Positions 1-8,648 of a stretch of 64,000 nucleotides of DNA are shown in pieces. The notes beneath the pieces were generated by a model, which was not told the origin of the DNA, ran no database searches, and saw nothing but the letters and a program-made list of their open reading frames with translations. The DNA comes from CADEDV01 sp964437415 (GTDB lineage: Bacteria > Bacteroidota > Bacteroidia > Chitinophagales > Chitinophagaceae), in NCBI GenBank assembly GCA_964437415.1, contig CAYTGN010000001.1, forward strand, positions 124,001 through 188,000. Direction: 5' to 3'. The position numbers and the translations under genes are program-made. Numbering within the stretch: the first letter of the stretch is position 1; each line of letters opens with the position of its first letter.

Positions 1-1105
1 GTCCTTCATAATTTTGAGGATAAGTAATACAGGTGTCTTTTCCATTGCCAAACTTCCAGCATATCCTTGCCGGTTTTTTATCATTATTGTGTTGTGACAG
101 GGCACGGAAGGCAACTGTCAGCTGGTTGTTGGCAGCAGCGACGGGTATTCTTTCAAAATCTGCTTTACAGCTATCCGGTCTTCCCACAACAATCTTATCG
201 CAGTTGGATGCTTCACATCCGCCATAGTAAGTGATCTTCACACAAACTCCATACTCACCCGGCTGTTGGTAACGATGAGCCATGAGGTATTGCCCTTCAT
301 AATTTTCAGGATAAGAGATACAGGTGTCTTTACCATCACCAAATGTCCAGCAAATGCGGGCCGGCTTTTTTTGATTATTGTGCCAGGGCAATGCTTTGAA
401 AACAGTATGTAAAGGATTGTTGCTTGTTGTGATCGGAAGTTGCTCAAAATCCGCTTTGCATGAATCAGGGCGGTTGATAACTGCTTTTTTACATTTGATC
501 GCAATACATCCGCCCTGGTAAACAATCTTCACACACACTTCGTATTCCCCGGGTCCGGGAAATGTATGTGTGACAGTATAAGGGCCGGGGTTTGTGTTGC
601 TGTATTGAATACAGGTATCGGTCCCGTCACCAAAATCCCAGCATATCAGCACAGGGCGGTTATCACTGCTGTGCAATGGCAATGCCTTTAAGGTGACAGT
701 TAACGGGCTGCTTGTTGGTGAAACGGCTACTCTTTCAAAATCTGCACGACATACAGCCGGGATCACAATTGTTTTACAAACCTCTGCCGAAACAACAGGG
801 TCACTGGTATTACTCAGCAGCCGGAAGATCTTCAGACAAACAGTATAACTGCCGGGAGCCAGATACTGGTGTGATGTTCCCTGTAGCGGCTCTGTCCATT
901 CGTTGCTGCCATCGCCAAATGACCATTGGGCACGACGGGGTCCTTGCAGATTACCCAATACAGATGTATTGGTGAAAACTACATTTCCGGAAGCATCAAT
1001 ATTGTAAGTGAAATTCGCAACATCAGGTGTTGCTGTTTGTGCACGGGCCGGTGTTGCTGCCAGGACAAAACATATCCCGGCGAGCAAAGCGTAAAGCTTT
1101 CTCAT
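1..1105 (-). CDS. PKD-repeat secreted protein, N-terminal part (runs off left edge)
   Basis: The frame is open from an ATG at 1105 through the left edge, giving 368 residues with no stop, so the C-terminus lies outside the window. The start MRKLYALLAGICFVLAATPARAQ is a classical signal peptide ending in A-x-A-Q. Four PKD-like modules follow. The first carries the WSFGDGS core; the next three are close tandem copies of about 90 residues, each beginning C-x-ADFE, with cores ICWDFGDG, ICWTFGDG and ICWKFGNG followed by a DTCI segment. PKD domains are extracellular beta-sandwich spacers found in large surface proteins and adhesins. The paired cysteines in each copy suggest disulfides. Function beyond surface display is unknown. 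Shorter open frames on other strands here are shadows. Confidence 0.85.
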   Translation of the reverse strand, partial: MRKLYALLAGICFVLAATPARAQTATPDVANFTYNIDASGNVVFTNTSVLGNLQGPRRAQWSFGDGSNEWTEPLQGTSHQYLAPGSYTVCLKIFRLLSNTSDPVVSAEVCKTIVIPAVCRADFERVAVSPTSSPLTVTLKALPLHSSDNRPVLICWDFGDGTDTCIQYSNTNPGPYTVTHTFPGPGEYEVCVKIVYQGGCIAIKCKKAVINRPDSCKADFEQLPITTSNNPLHTVFKALPWHNNQKKPARICWTFGDGKDTCISYPENYEGQYLMAHRYQQPGEYGVCVKITYYGGCEASNCDKIVVGRPDSCKADFERIPVAAANNQLTVAFRALSQHNNDKKPARICWKFGNGKDTCITYPQNYEG

Positions 1106-1228
1106 AACTTACTTTTTTGGTGACTAAATGTTCTTACGATCAGGCTTTGGGGGACACACGGCCTGCGTTGTGACCGGGCATGAAAGGAGGGGTTTAAAGA
1201 AAACAGCGATTATTTTCCCTGCGGAGAA

Positions 1229-1831
1229 TTACGAAACATCTTTCTGGTGAACTATGATAAATTGTATCAGCTCTTCCAGGGATACATCAATTCTTGAAAC
1301 AGCATCAGTTATGTCATCCCTGCTTACCTGGGCAGCAAAAGAAGGGGTCTTGAGTCTTTTCAAAACACTTTTCACTTCCAGCCCTTCATAGCGGGTGGGC
1401 CGTATCAGCGCAGCAGCATGAATGAAACCGGATAATTCATCAATGGCATAGATCATCTTATCCATTTTGCTCACCGGCTCCACGCCAAACACTTTGGGCC
1501 CATGCGAGGCGATGCATTGTATCACCTCCGGGTCAATGTTTCTTCTTTCTAATTCTTCAATGATGATGCGGCAATGATCATCGGGATATTTTTCCCAGTC
1601 GGCGTCATGCAGCAGGCCGGCCAGTTCCCATTTCAGAGCTGTTTGTTCATCGGCTTTTTCTTTTTCAATGGCCCATGCTTTCATATTGGCTGCTACTTGT
1701 TTCATATGCAGGCGAAGTCTTTCGTTAGGTACCCATTCATTTAGTAAATTATGAGCTTCGTCTATTGATAGGAGGTTGCCTGCATTTTTGGGATCGCCAA
1801 AAGAAGTTCTGTTTAGGAAATGTGAGGACAT
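1229..1831 (-). CDS. HD-domain hydrolase
   Basis: 200 residues, cytoplasmic, no signal peptide. The HD-superfamily metal ligands are visible in order: His in RLRLHMKQ (about residue 40), the paired HD of LLHDADWEKYPDDH (about 75), His in IASHGPK (about 110) and Asp in YAIDELSGF (about 130). This spacing matches small HDIG-type predicted phosphohydrolases. The substrate cannot be read from sequence; nucleotides or other phosphorylated small molecules are usual for the family. It stands alone between the PKD gene and the ribosomal operon and is divergent from rplM, so it probably has its own promoter in 1832-1975. Confidence 0.85.
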   Translation of the reverse strand: MSSHFLNRTSFGDPKNAGNLLSIDEAHNLLNEWVPNERLRLHMKQVAANMKAWAIEKEKADEQTALKWELAGLLHDADWEKYPDDHCRIIIEELERRNIDPEVIQCIASHGPKVFGVEPVSKMDKMIYAIDELSGFIHAAALIRPTRYEGLEVKSVLKRLKTPSFAAQVSRDDITDAVSRIDVSLEELIQFIIVHQKDVS

Positions 1832-1976
1832 GTTATGGCTTTAAATACTGTCTAAAGTACAACCAAATATCATCTGAAATAAAATTAGGAACAAAATTTT
1901 TATTGAAAATCATAGTTTTATAAAGGTGCAATAAAAAATACATCCCTTCTTTTTAGGTTAAGAATTTACTCAATCC

Positions 1977-1984
1977 TATCTTCG
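1977..1984 (+). promoter_or_regulatory. candidate -7 box of the rplM operon
   Basis: TATCTTCG, one base from the Bacteroidota -7 consensus TAnnTTTG, lies about 120 bases before rplM. The identical octamer precedes pyrH at 26258 and a one-base variant lies directly upstream of recR. No clear TTTG -33 element sits 19-21 bases upstream, so this is inference from the repeated motif and position. Confidence 0.4.
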
Positions 1985-2107
1985 CACCCCCAAAAATAGC
2001 TACAGCTAAAAGAGGGGACAGTTGGAGGGATAGCTCCGCTGTTTATTGTTTAACTGCTGAACTGTCGGGCTTGCAACTCGCAGCTTTCAGCTCAAAGCTT
2101 CAAAAGA
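1985..2107 (+). promoter_or_regulatory. structured leader of the rplM operon (possible autoregulatory site)
   Basis: If transcription starts just after the -7 box, the operon has a leader of about 115 nt. It contains a hairpin at 2018-2042 with paired ACAG/CTGT and GGAG/CTCC segments and a second small inverted repeat AGCTTT/AAAGCT near 2082-2099. Ribosomal protein operons are often autoregulated through such leaders. No known leader family was recognised here. Confidence 0.3.
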
Positions 2108-2551
2108 ATGAGCAAATTACATTTCACTACCAAACATGCGAACGAGGCTACCGTGCAACGTACCTGGTATGTTGTAGATGGTACTAATCAAACCGTTGGT
2201 CGTATGTGTGCTAAAATTGCTGCGGTGCTCCGTGGTAAGAACAAAGCATACTACACACCCCACGTTGACACCGGCGATTACATCATTGTGATCAATGCAG
2301 AGAAAGTTGTTTTCACCGGCAACAAGCTGGAGCAAAAAATTTATGACCACTTCACCGGTTTTCCCGGCGGTCGTAAAGAAGAAACAGCAGCTAACCTGCA
2401 GAAACGTCGTCCTGAGGTTGTTATTGAAAGAGCGGTTAAGGGCATGTTGCCAAAAAATCGTCTTGGACGCAAGATGTACAAAAAACTTTTTGTCTATGTC
2501 GGTGCAGCGCATCCGCATGGCGCACAACAACCAAAAGAATTAAAATTTTAA
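2108..2551 (+). CDS. rplM: 50S ribosomal protein L13
   Basis: 147 residues, the usual length for uL13, a structural protein of the large subunit that binds 23S rRNA early in assembly. Family signatures are clear: WYVVDGTNQTVGRMC near the N-terminus (the usual W-x-(L/V)-(I/V)-D-A-x-G motif), HVDTGDYIIVINAEK, and PEVVIERAVKGMLPKNRLGR in the C-terminal half. It opens the four-gene operon rplM-rpsI-rpsB-tsf; rpsI follows after 56 bases. Open frames overlapping it on other frames are shadows. Confidence 0.98.
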   Translation: MSKLHFTTKHANEATVQRTWYVVDGTNQTVGRMCAKIAAVLRGKNKAYYTPHVDTGDYIIVINAEKVVFTGNKLEQKIYDHFTGFPGGRKEETAANLQKRRPEVVIERAVKGMLPKNRLGRKMYKKLFVYVGAAHPHGAQQPKELKF

Positions 2552-2607
2552 CCCTCGCCACGGCTCGGGTTGACAAAACAAACTTTAAATATTCCAAATA
2601 AAAAAAA

Positions 2608-2997
2608 ATGGAAAAGCAAAGAAACGGAGTTGGTCGTCGTAAAGAAGCTGTGACAAGGGTTTTTCTTTCAAAAGGAGAAGGCAAGATCACGGTGAACGAC
2701 AAGGACTACAAACAATATTTCCCGCTGGTGTACCTGCAAAACCAGGTGGAGCGTCCGCTGAAAACAGCTGATGTGATGAACAAATTTAATGTGCAGATTA
2801 ATGCTGCCGGTGGCGGTTTAAAAGGACAGGCAGAAGCAGCTATGTTGGGTATCAGCCGTGTGCTGGTGGAGATCAATCCTGAGTTTCGTCCCGCATTGAA
2901 AGCCGCAGGGTTGCTGAAAAGAGATCCGAGGTCTGTTGAGCGTAAGAAATTCGGTCACAAAAAAGCGAGAAGAAGCTACCAGTTCTCTAAACGTTAA
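2608..2997 (+). CDS. rpsI: 30S ribosomal protein S9
   Basis: 129 residues, uS9, a small-subunit head protein whose C-terminal tail reaches the P-site tRNA. It has GVGRRKEAVTRVFL at the N-terminus (the GRRK-x-A-x-(A/T)-R-V motif), GGGLKGQAEAAMLGISRVL in the middle and the family tail ending KKARRSYQFSKR, with the conserved final Lys-Arg. The L13-S9 pair is a near-universal bacterial linkage. The gap to rpsB (2998-3100) is filled by degenerate GAGCTGCGAG/GCTCACAGCT-like words that resemble words in the rplM leader. Confidence 0.98.
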   Translation: MEKQRNGVGRRKEAVTRVFLSKGEGKITVNDKDYKQYFPLVYLQNQVERPLKTADVMNKFNVQINAAGGGLKGQAEAAMLGISRVLVEINPEFRPALKAAGLLKRDPRSVERKKFGHKKARRSYQFSKR

Positions 2998-3100
2998 GAG
3001 AAGCTACGAGCTATTAGCCATGAGCTGCGAGTGGCAGTCTCACAGCCCGAAGCTCACGGCTCACAGCTAAACAATTCAAATAACTATTATAACACAGAAA

Positions 3101-3982
3101 ATGGAAAACAATACATCCTTACAGCAGCAACTTCTCGAAGCAGGTGTTCACTTTGGTCACCTGAAAAAGAAGTGGAACCCCAAGATGTTGCCTTACATCT
3201 TTGCTGAAAAAAAAGGTATCCACATCATTGACCTGAACAAAACCGTGGAATGCCTGCAGGAAACAGCAGCGGCTATGAAGGCGATTGCCCGCAGCGGTAA
3301 GAAAATCCTGTTTGTAGGAACAAAAAAACAGGCAAAAGACATCGTCAACGAATGTGCAAGGCGGGTAAATATGCCTTTTGTTACCGAAAGGTGGCTGGGC
3401 GGTATGCTTACCAACTTCAACACTGTTCGTAAAAGTGTGAAGAAAATGCAGAGCATTGAGAAAATGCTCGGCGACGGTTCATTTGACAGCATCACCAAAA
3501 AAGAAAGACTGACCTTGTCAAGAGATAAGGACAAGATGGAAAAAGTGTTGGGTGGTATTGCCCAACTGGGCCGTGTACCGGCTGCTTTGTTCATTGTGGA
3601 TATCGGTCATGAGCATATTGCGCTGGCCGAAGCAAAACGCCTGGGCATCATCACCTTTGGCGTGGTGGATACCAACTGCGATCCGAATAAAGTGGATTTT
3701 GCAATTCCCGGCAACGACGATGCGACTAAGTCTATCGCCATCATCACCAATTATATCACCGCTGCAATTGCAGAAGGCCTGGCTGAAAGACAAGCCGCCA
3801 AAGATGAGGAAGTGGATGAAGTGACCGATGATGAAAAAGAAAAGAAAGCAGCGAAACTGCTTGCTGAAGCGGAAGCAGAGGGTGGCAGAGGCGGCAGAGG
3901 CCGTGGCGCTGGTGCAGGTGGCGGTGGTCAAAGACGCCGCACACCCAGTGGCAGCAGAGGCCCCGGTGGAGCCAGGAGATAA
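3101..3982 (+). CDS. rpsB: 30S ribosomal protein S2
   Basis: 293 residues, uS2. The core carries GVHFGHLKKKWNPKM near residue 16, ILFVGTKKQAKDIV, ERWLGGMLTNFNTV and VDTNCDPNKVDFAIPGNDDA, all diagnostic. It is longer than the usual 230-260 residues because of a C-terminal extension of about 65 residues: an acidic/Lys part followed by a Gly-Arg rich tail (RGGRGRGAGAGGGG...). Low-complexity tails on S2 occur in some Bacteroidota; the role is unknown but basic Gly/Arg tails usually contact RNA. rpsB-tsf is a classical operon pair. Confidence 0.97.
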   Translation: MENNTSLQQQLLEAGVHFGHLKKKWNPKMLPYIFAEKKGIHIIDLNKTVECLQETAAAMKAIARSGKKILFVGTKKQAKDIVNECARRVNMPFVTERWLGGMLTNFNTVRKSVKKMQSIEKMLGDGSFDSITKKERLTLSRDKDKMEKVLGGIAQLGRVPAALFIVDIGHEHIALAEAKRLGIITFGVVDTNCDPNKVDFAIPGNDDATKSIAIITNYITAAIAEGLAERQAAKDEEVDEVTDDEKEKKAAKLLAEAEAEGGRGGRGRGAGAGGGGQRRRTPSGSRGPGGARR

Positions 3983-4064
3983 ACGAATGTTGTGATGTAA
4001 GATCGAGTGATCGTTTAGGCTGAATCAGGATTTTTAAACTTTAAACTTTAATCTTTTTAAAACT

Positions 4065-4901
4065 ATGAGCACAGTAACTATAAGTGCAGCAGATATAAAC
4101 AAATTGCGCCAGGCTACCGGCGCCGGAATGATGGATTGCCGCAAGGCGTTGACAGAAACAAATGGTGACTTTGAAGCAGCAATTGACTGGCTGCGCAAGC
4201 AGGGCCAGAAAGTAGCCGCCAAAAGAAGCGACCGTGAAGCAAAAGAAGGTGTGGTCATTGCGCAAACAACGGCTGATAACAAAACAGGTATTGTGGTTTG
4301 TGTGAGCTGCGAAACAGATTTCGTTTCCAAGAATGCAGACTTTATTGCTTTTGGTAAAACCATTGCTGATGCAGCTATCGCCAGTAATGTAAAAAGCCTG
4401 GACGAACTGATGAACACCAAAGCTGGTAATGCCACTGTAGCAGAACTGGTGAATGATAAACTGGCTACCATTGGTGAAAAGATCGGGGTGACCAAATTTG
4501 AAAGAATAGATGCTCCTTACGTGGCTTCTTATATCCACGGCGCTTACCGCATTGGTGTGCTGGTGGGCCTTGACAAAGAAGCAGCTGAAGCCGGAAAAGA
4601 TGTGGCCATGCAAATCGCAGCATTGAACCCCGTAGCCGTTGATGCAGCCAGTGTGCCTGCTGATGTGATTGCCCGGGAAAAGGATATCGTTATGGAAATG
4701 ATGAAACAAGACCCGAAAATGGCGGGCAAGCCGGAAGAAATGCTGGCAAAAATTGCCGAAGGTAAAATGGGTGCTTTCTTCAAAGAACAAACACTCACAG
4801 CCCAAGCTTTTGTAAAAGACGCCGGCAAATCAGTGGAGCAATACCTGAAAGAGAACGGTGATGTGAAGGTGAACGGTTTCAAGCGGGTGGCTTTGGGATG
4901 A
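4065..4901 (+). CDS. tsf: Elongation factor Ts
   Basis: 278 residues, guanine-nucleotide exchange factor that recycles EF-Tu-GDP. The N-terminal UBA-like module has LRQATGAGMMDCRKAL and WLRKQGQKVAAKR; the EF-Tu contact motif lies in CVSCETDFVSKN (canonical N-x-ETDFV region). The last 50 residues (229-278) are present a second time at 17461-17610. It ends the ribosomal operon and is followed 23 bases later by a strong terminator, so pyrH, often the next gene in bacteria, is not co-transcribed here but lies 21 kb away on the same strand. Confidence 0.98.
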   Translation: MSTVTISAADINKLRQATGAGMMDCRKALTETNGDFEAAIDWLRKQGQKVAAKRSDREAKEGVVIAQTTADNKTGIVVCVSCETDFVSKNADFIAFGKTIADAAIASNVKSLDELMNTKAGNATVAELVNDKLATIGEKIGVTKFERIDAPYVASYIHGAYRIGVLVGLDKEAAEAGKDVAMQIAALNPVAVDAASVPADVIAREKDIVMEMMKQDPKMAGKPEEMLAKIAEGKMGAFFKEQTLTAQAFVKDAGKSVEQYLKENGDVKVNGFKRVALG

Positions 4902-4924
4902 TTACAATTACAATGAAATAAAAG

Positions 4925-4962
4925 ATTCAGATGCCCCGTTTTACCGGGGCATCTGAATTTTA
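4925..4962 (+). terminator. intrinsic terminator after tsf
   Basis: A perfect 14-bp stem (4925-4938 with 4945-4958, core GATGCCCCG/CGGGGCATC) with a 6-base loop is followed by TTTTATT. It closes the rplM-tsf operon. The A-rich 5' side could let it also act on the converging minus-strand gene at 5023. Confidence 0.9.
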
Positions 4963-5022
4963 TTATGCTCTTCAAATACATTGATTGCCATAAAACGGAA
5001 ACACTGTGTAATATTAATTTCT

Positions 5023-6825
5023 TTATGGGACTACAATGGTCATTGTATTTGTTATTGTTGTTGCGTTATTCCACATAAAGCCTGTAAATATAACTTTCAT
5101 GCCGGATGAAGCTGCCATTACGCCACTAACAGCAGGAGAGACAGTACCTGCAGACCAGTTTCCTGTGTTGTCGTCATAGATGTCAATAGCTCCGGACTCG
5201 TTGAAAAATTTTACTCCGGATAAAGAACGGGCCCCGCCGAGAAACAAAACTTTGTTATTGGCAACTCCCACCGCCATATTGAAACGGCTGTCAGTAAGGG
5301 TTACTGATGACCATTGCTCAGTTATGGTATTATATATATCCGCATACCTGTTATTTAACCCATCTCCACCTGCTATGATAAGTTTGTTGTTTACTACTGC
5401 AACACTTGCAATAGGGTGTTCATGGGGTGCTTCTGCAGATGTCCATTGTCCTGACTGCGTATCATATATGTCTACGATACGAATGCTGCCGGAATTATTT
5501 TTACCACCTGCAATATAGATCCTGTTTCCAACCAATGCTGCACTAGTATAACCTCTTTCACGGGGAAGGTTTATTACCTCCCATGTATTCGTTGTACTGT
5601 TATAAATATCCATCCTTGCCGAAAAGCCATTGTCTTTTTTACCGCCGATAAAATAGGCTCTTGTGTCTGAAGACACTGAAGCAATATGTGACCTGGCTTC
5701 ACTGAGGTTTGCAACGGAATGAGCTAAGGTTAGTTCGTCATAGATATCAACGGTGTTGTAGGCGGGGTTGCTCGTATAACCGGACACCTCCACACCACCG
5801 GCAAATAATACTTTGTTACCTGCTGTTGCCCCGGCAAGGTGGCTTCGAGGAACGGATAGTGTAAAGCACCGGGATGAATGATTAACAGGATCATATTCTA
5901 TACCGCCGGGTAAACTTCCCCCATATGTCCAGAACTCATCATGGCCACCGGCAAAGTATACCTTGTTTTGCCCGGAAACCGGGGCGCCATAAGCCTGGTA
6001 GAAGTTACGATGGCATGTGTAACTGATAGATTGTACTCCCGGAATATTACAGCATACCCAATATAATGAGCAGGAGGAGGAGGATGAAGTACACAATGAG
6101 CCACATGACACAGGAGGCGGATTTGATGGGGCGATGGTAACTTTCATTGTATCCTTATCAACCAGCCCGCCTGCATCTATCACAGTAAGTTCAAATAAGT
6201 AAACACCTTCCGCCAGGTTTGTTACACCAGTCTGTACAGTATTGGCATTGCTGATCGTGTAAGCCTGCGGCCCTGAAATTTTGGTCCACAAATAGCTCAC
6301 AATGTTATTATCGGGATCTGATGAGTTGCTGCCGTTTAGATAGGCTGCATTCGTTGGCAACACGATCTGTATATCCGGCCCGGCATCGGCAACGGGAGGC
6401 CGGTTGGGCAGCGCAGGGTCATTTACCAATACTTGCACAGTATCAATATCAGAGAGTCCTTTATCATCCGTTACTTTTAAAACAAAAGAATAAACCCCTT
6501 GCGTCAGAGCGGCAATTATTGTTTGCGGGCTATCGGGTGTTCTGATAATAGAAGATACAGGACCGGAAATTTTAGACCATTGAAAGCTGGCAATGGTTCC
6601 GTCAGCATCGCTGGAATTTCTTCCATCCAATAAAACACTATCTGTCGGTAAGTCAAGTACAATATCTGCCCCTGCTTTTGCTATCGGAGGGATATTTTCA
6701 TTTATACAATTTTCGCAGGAAGTTTCTTTTGCGCAAGAGGTAGCCAACAGCAAGACTATTAAAAAAATAATAGGGAGACAAATTAATGATGAAACAATTT
6801 GGGGTATTACTGAAGTCAGTTTCAT
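5023..6825 (-). CDS. PKD and kelch repeat lipoprotein A
   Basis: 600 residues from the Met at 6825. An upstream in-frame Met at 6888 exists, but only the internal one places a hydrophobic signal directly at the N-terminus, ending in LLLATS-C31, a lipoprotein signal. Two PKD-like modules follow (about 45-230; PPIAKAGADI and PPVADAGPDI starts, VTDDKGLSD and VIDAGGL ends), then a Cys-rich linker (CTSSSSSCSLYWVCC) and a C-terminal kelch beta-propeller of about six blades with recurring DIYD-x-(T/N)-x-x-W and (I/F)AGG signatures. It is probably an outer-membrane-anchored surface protein. It is the last gene of a five-gene minus-strand run. Ligand unknown. Confidence 0.85.
   Translation of the reverse strand: MKLTSVIPQIVSSLICLPIIFLIVLLLATSCAKETSCENCINENIPPIAKAGADIVLDLPTDSVLLDGRNSSDADGTIASFQWSKISGPVSSIIRTPDSPQTIIAALTQGVYSFVLKVTDDKGLSDIDTVQVLVNDPALPNRPPVADAGPDIQIVLPTNAAYLNGSNSSDPDNNIVSYLWTKISGPQAYTISNANTVQTGVTNLAEGVYLFELTVIDAGGLVDKDTMKVTIAPSNPPPVSCGSLCTSSSSSCSLYWVCCNIPGVQSISYTCHRNFYQAYGAPVSGQNKVYFAGGHDEFWTYGGSLPGGIEYDPVNHSSRCFTLSVPRSHLAGATAGNKVLFAGGVEVSGYTSNPAYNTVDIYDELTLAHSVANLSEARSHIASVSSDTRAYFIGGKKDNGFSARMDIYNSTTNTWEVINLPRERGYTSAALVGNRIYIAGGKNNSGSIRIVDIYDTQSGQWTSAEAPHEHPIASVAVVNNKLIIAGGDGLNNRYADIYNTITEQWSSVTLTDSRFNMAVGVANNKVLFLGGARSLSGVKFFNESGAIDIYDDNTGNWSAGTVSPAVSGVMAASSGMKVIFTGFMWNNATTITNTMTIVVP
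6241..6492. repeat. 252-bp near-identical repeat, copy 1
   Basis: This segment inside lipoprotein A matches 9795-10046 inside lipoprotein C in the same orientation. I count two mismatches in 252 bases. It encodes the end of PKD module 1 and most of module 2. Flanking PKD sequence is clearly less similar, so the identity is local, which fits recent gene conversion rather than conserved function. Confidence 0.9.
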
Positions 6826-6894
6826 AATTGTCCATTTCTCGGGGTTTACATATATAGTTTGATTTTCAACCCTCTTTTTTTGTAACAATTAAAC

Positions 6895-8046
6895 TCATCG
6901 GAAGATCATAACGAGGTTGGTAGCCGAAACCCCTGCGTCAAACCCAAACCCGCCGAAGATTGCCATAGTTCCCGAGCTGCAAGCAGACACACCATTTACA
7001 CCACTAGTGAAGCTGGAGGACCATACTTTTCCCGAGTCTATATCATATAAATCTATTTTGTCAGAGTAGCCATTCCCAATAAAAATGATTCTGTTTTTTA
7101 CGACCGCCACAGCAATATTTTTTTTGGCATCAGAAAGGCTGAATGTTTCCCACTTGGCGGATTCCGTATCATACACATCAACCGTTTTATTAGTAGAGCC
7201 ATTTCCTCCGGCGATGAATAGTTTTTTTCCTGCACTGACAACAGCGGCTTCCGGATGTTCGTTGGGAGCTTCTATTGCTGACCATTGATCCATAACAGGG
7301 TCATAAATATCCACACGACGAATATTACCGCTGCTATTCTGTCCGCCACCAATATAGGTTTTACCGTCAATCACTGCTGCGCCACAAAAACCTCTTGGCT
7401 CGTTCAGTTCCTTAACAGACCAGGTGCCGGTTTCAGCGTTGTATATATCTATTTTCTTAGAAAAGCCTGAAGAGGTTTGCCCGCCAATGAAGTAGGCTTT
7501 GCCAAATAAACTGGCGCTGGCCATGGATTTCCTTGCTTCACTCAGTTGTGCTGTTGTCCATTGTAACGTTGATACATCCAGTAAGTCAACAGTATTATGC
7601 CAGGTACCGTTGTTGTAGTATTCATATCCGCCTGCAAAAATTGCTTTATTGCCGGCATAAGAAGCAGTTATAAATCCCCGTGGCCGGGAAAGAGTACCGC
7701 CATCAAACCAGGTATTTGTAGTTGTATCATATATATCCGTTTCGTTAACTCCATATACATGCCAAAAGCCGCCGGCAAAAATGAATTTTCCTTTTAGATA
7801 TATAGCTCCACGATGGGTGTTCTCATTATTGAAAAACGAAGAATATGAAGTGGACAAGCCAGGTATTCCTGTGATGCAAAAATTACCACAGTATCCATTT
7901 CCTGAACCGTTTCCGGAACCGCTTCCGGAACCTGTCCCGACCCCTGTTACAGTTCCGGGGGTATTTCCACTTCCCGTAATTACCGGGCTTTTTTTACACT
8001 GAGTTGAACAAATGAGAATGATGAGTAAGAAAAATATTGTTCTCAT
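6895..8046 (-). CDS. Kelch repeat lipoprotein B
   Basis: 383 residues from the Met at 8046, chosen because MRTIFFLLIILICSTQC-KK gives a short lipoprotein signal with Cys17 followed by two lysines; the Met ten codons upstream would bury it. A Gly/Ser/Thr linker (GTGSGSGSGNGSGNG) follows. Six kelch blades of about 48 residues come next, with DIYD or VDIYD, W-x-x-x-x-L and (F/I)AGG or IGGG motifs. It has the same propeller type as lipoproteins A and C but no PKD modules. It lies 19 bases after its upstream neighbour, so translation is probably coupled. Confidence 0.85.
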   Translation of the reverse strand: MRTIFFLLIILICSTQCKKSPVITGSGNTPGTVTGVGTGSGSGSGNGSGNGYCGNFCITGIPGLSTSYSSFFNNENTHRGAIYLKGKFIFAGGFWHVYGVNETDIYDTTTNTWFDGGTLSRPRGFITASYAGNKAIFAGGYEYYNNGTWHNTVDLLDVSTLQWTTAQLSEARKSMASASLFGKAYFIGGQTSSGFSKKIDIYNAETGTWSVKELNEPRGFCGAAVIDGKTYIGGGQNSSGNIRRVDIYDPVMDQWSAIEAPNEHPEAAVVSAGKKLFIAGGNGSTNKTVDVYDTESAKWETFSLSDAKKNIAVAVVKNRIIFIGNGYSDKIDLYDIDSGKVWSSSFTSGVNGVSACSSGTMAIFGGFGFDAGVSATNLVMIFR

Positions 8047-8065
8047 AAAAAAGGAATTTGACAGA

Positions 8066-8644
8066 TTAGAAAGCAATGTTTCCTTGTATCCTGATATTGC
8101 CGGTATGATTCAATGTGTCTGCTAAACCCGAAAAATTCAATATGCCGGGTACAACATTGCTATATCTGCCTTTCCCCAAAATGATCTTGCATTGCCCTGT
8201 GAAGTTTGCCGGGCTATTATTATAAGGCAAGGTGACAAAATTGTAATTCGCAGGAATGGTTTCAAGCTTTATCGAATTTGCCATTCCCTGTTCTTCGTAT
8301 AGATAGAATTCCGGGTTGAAATAGGTATGGGAAGGGCGATGAAAAAGTTGTTGAACCAGGATACGCAATGTCATTATCGTATCACCAATAATGACTACGG
8401 ATTTGCCCGATAATGTGAAGTAAGATAAAAAATGTGATGCTGGTCCATTACCTGTTTCTGTCCATATCCCGCAAGACATTGAAGAGTCAAATTGTATGTC
8501 AATTGAGTGTGTTGTAAGTTGTACTGGATTCAACGGGGGCGACGATGTGGGCCCCGATACAAAACCTGTATCCTGGTTGCGGGTGCAGGAAAATAATGCA
8601 GCCATGCACAACAGAGCAAAGCAGATTAATAGAAGTTTTCTCAT
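8066..8644 (-). CDS. Small lipoprotein of unknown function
   Basis: 192 residues from the Met at 8644, which gives MRKLLLICFALLCMAALFS-C20, a good lipoprotein signal. Upstream in-frame Met codons lie inside the preceding gene and are less likely starts. The mature part is beta-rich with no family I recognise. It starts 4 bases after the stop of the PKD-kelch gene at 8649 and ends 19 bases before lipoprotein B, so it belongs to the same transcript and may be a partner of the propeller lipoproteins. Confidence 0.75.
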   Translation of the reverse strand: MRKLLLICFALLCMAALFSCTRNQDTGFVSGPTSSPPLNPVQLTTHSIDIQFDSSMSCGIWTETGNGPASHFLSYFTLSGKSVVIIGDTIMTLRILVQQLFHRPSHTYFNPEFYLYEEQGMANSIKLETIPANYNFVTLPYNNSPANFTGQCKIILGKGRYSNVVPGILNFSGLADTLNHTGNIRIQGNIAF

Positions 8645-8648
8645 GAAC

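Noticed and set aside
7880..7960. GGAACC/GGTTCC-rich tandem tract as a microsatellite or CRISPR-like repeat
   Set aside because: It encodes the Gly/Ser/Asn linker of lipoprotein B; it is a coding low-complexity segment.
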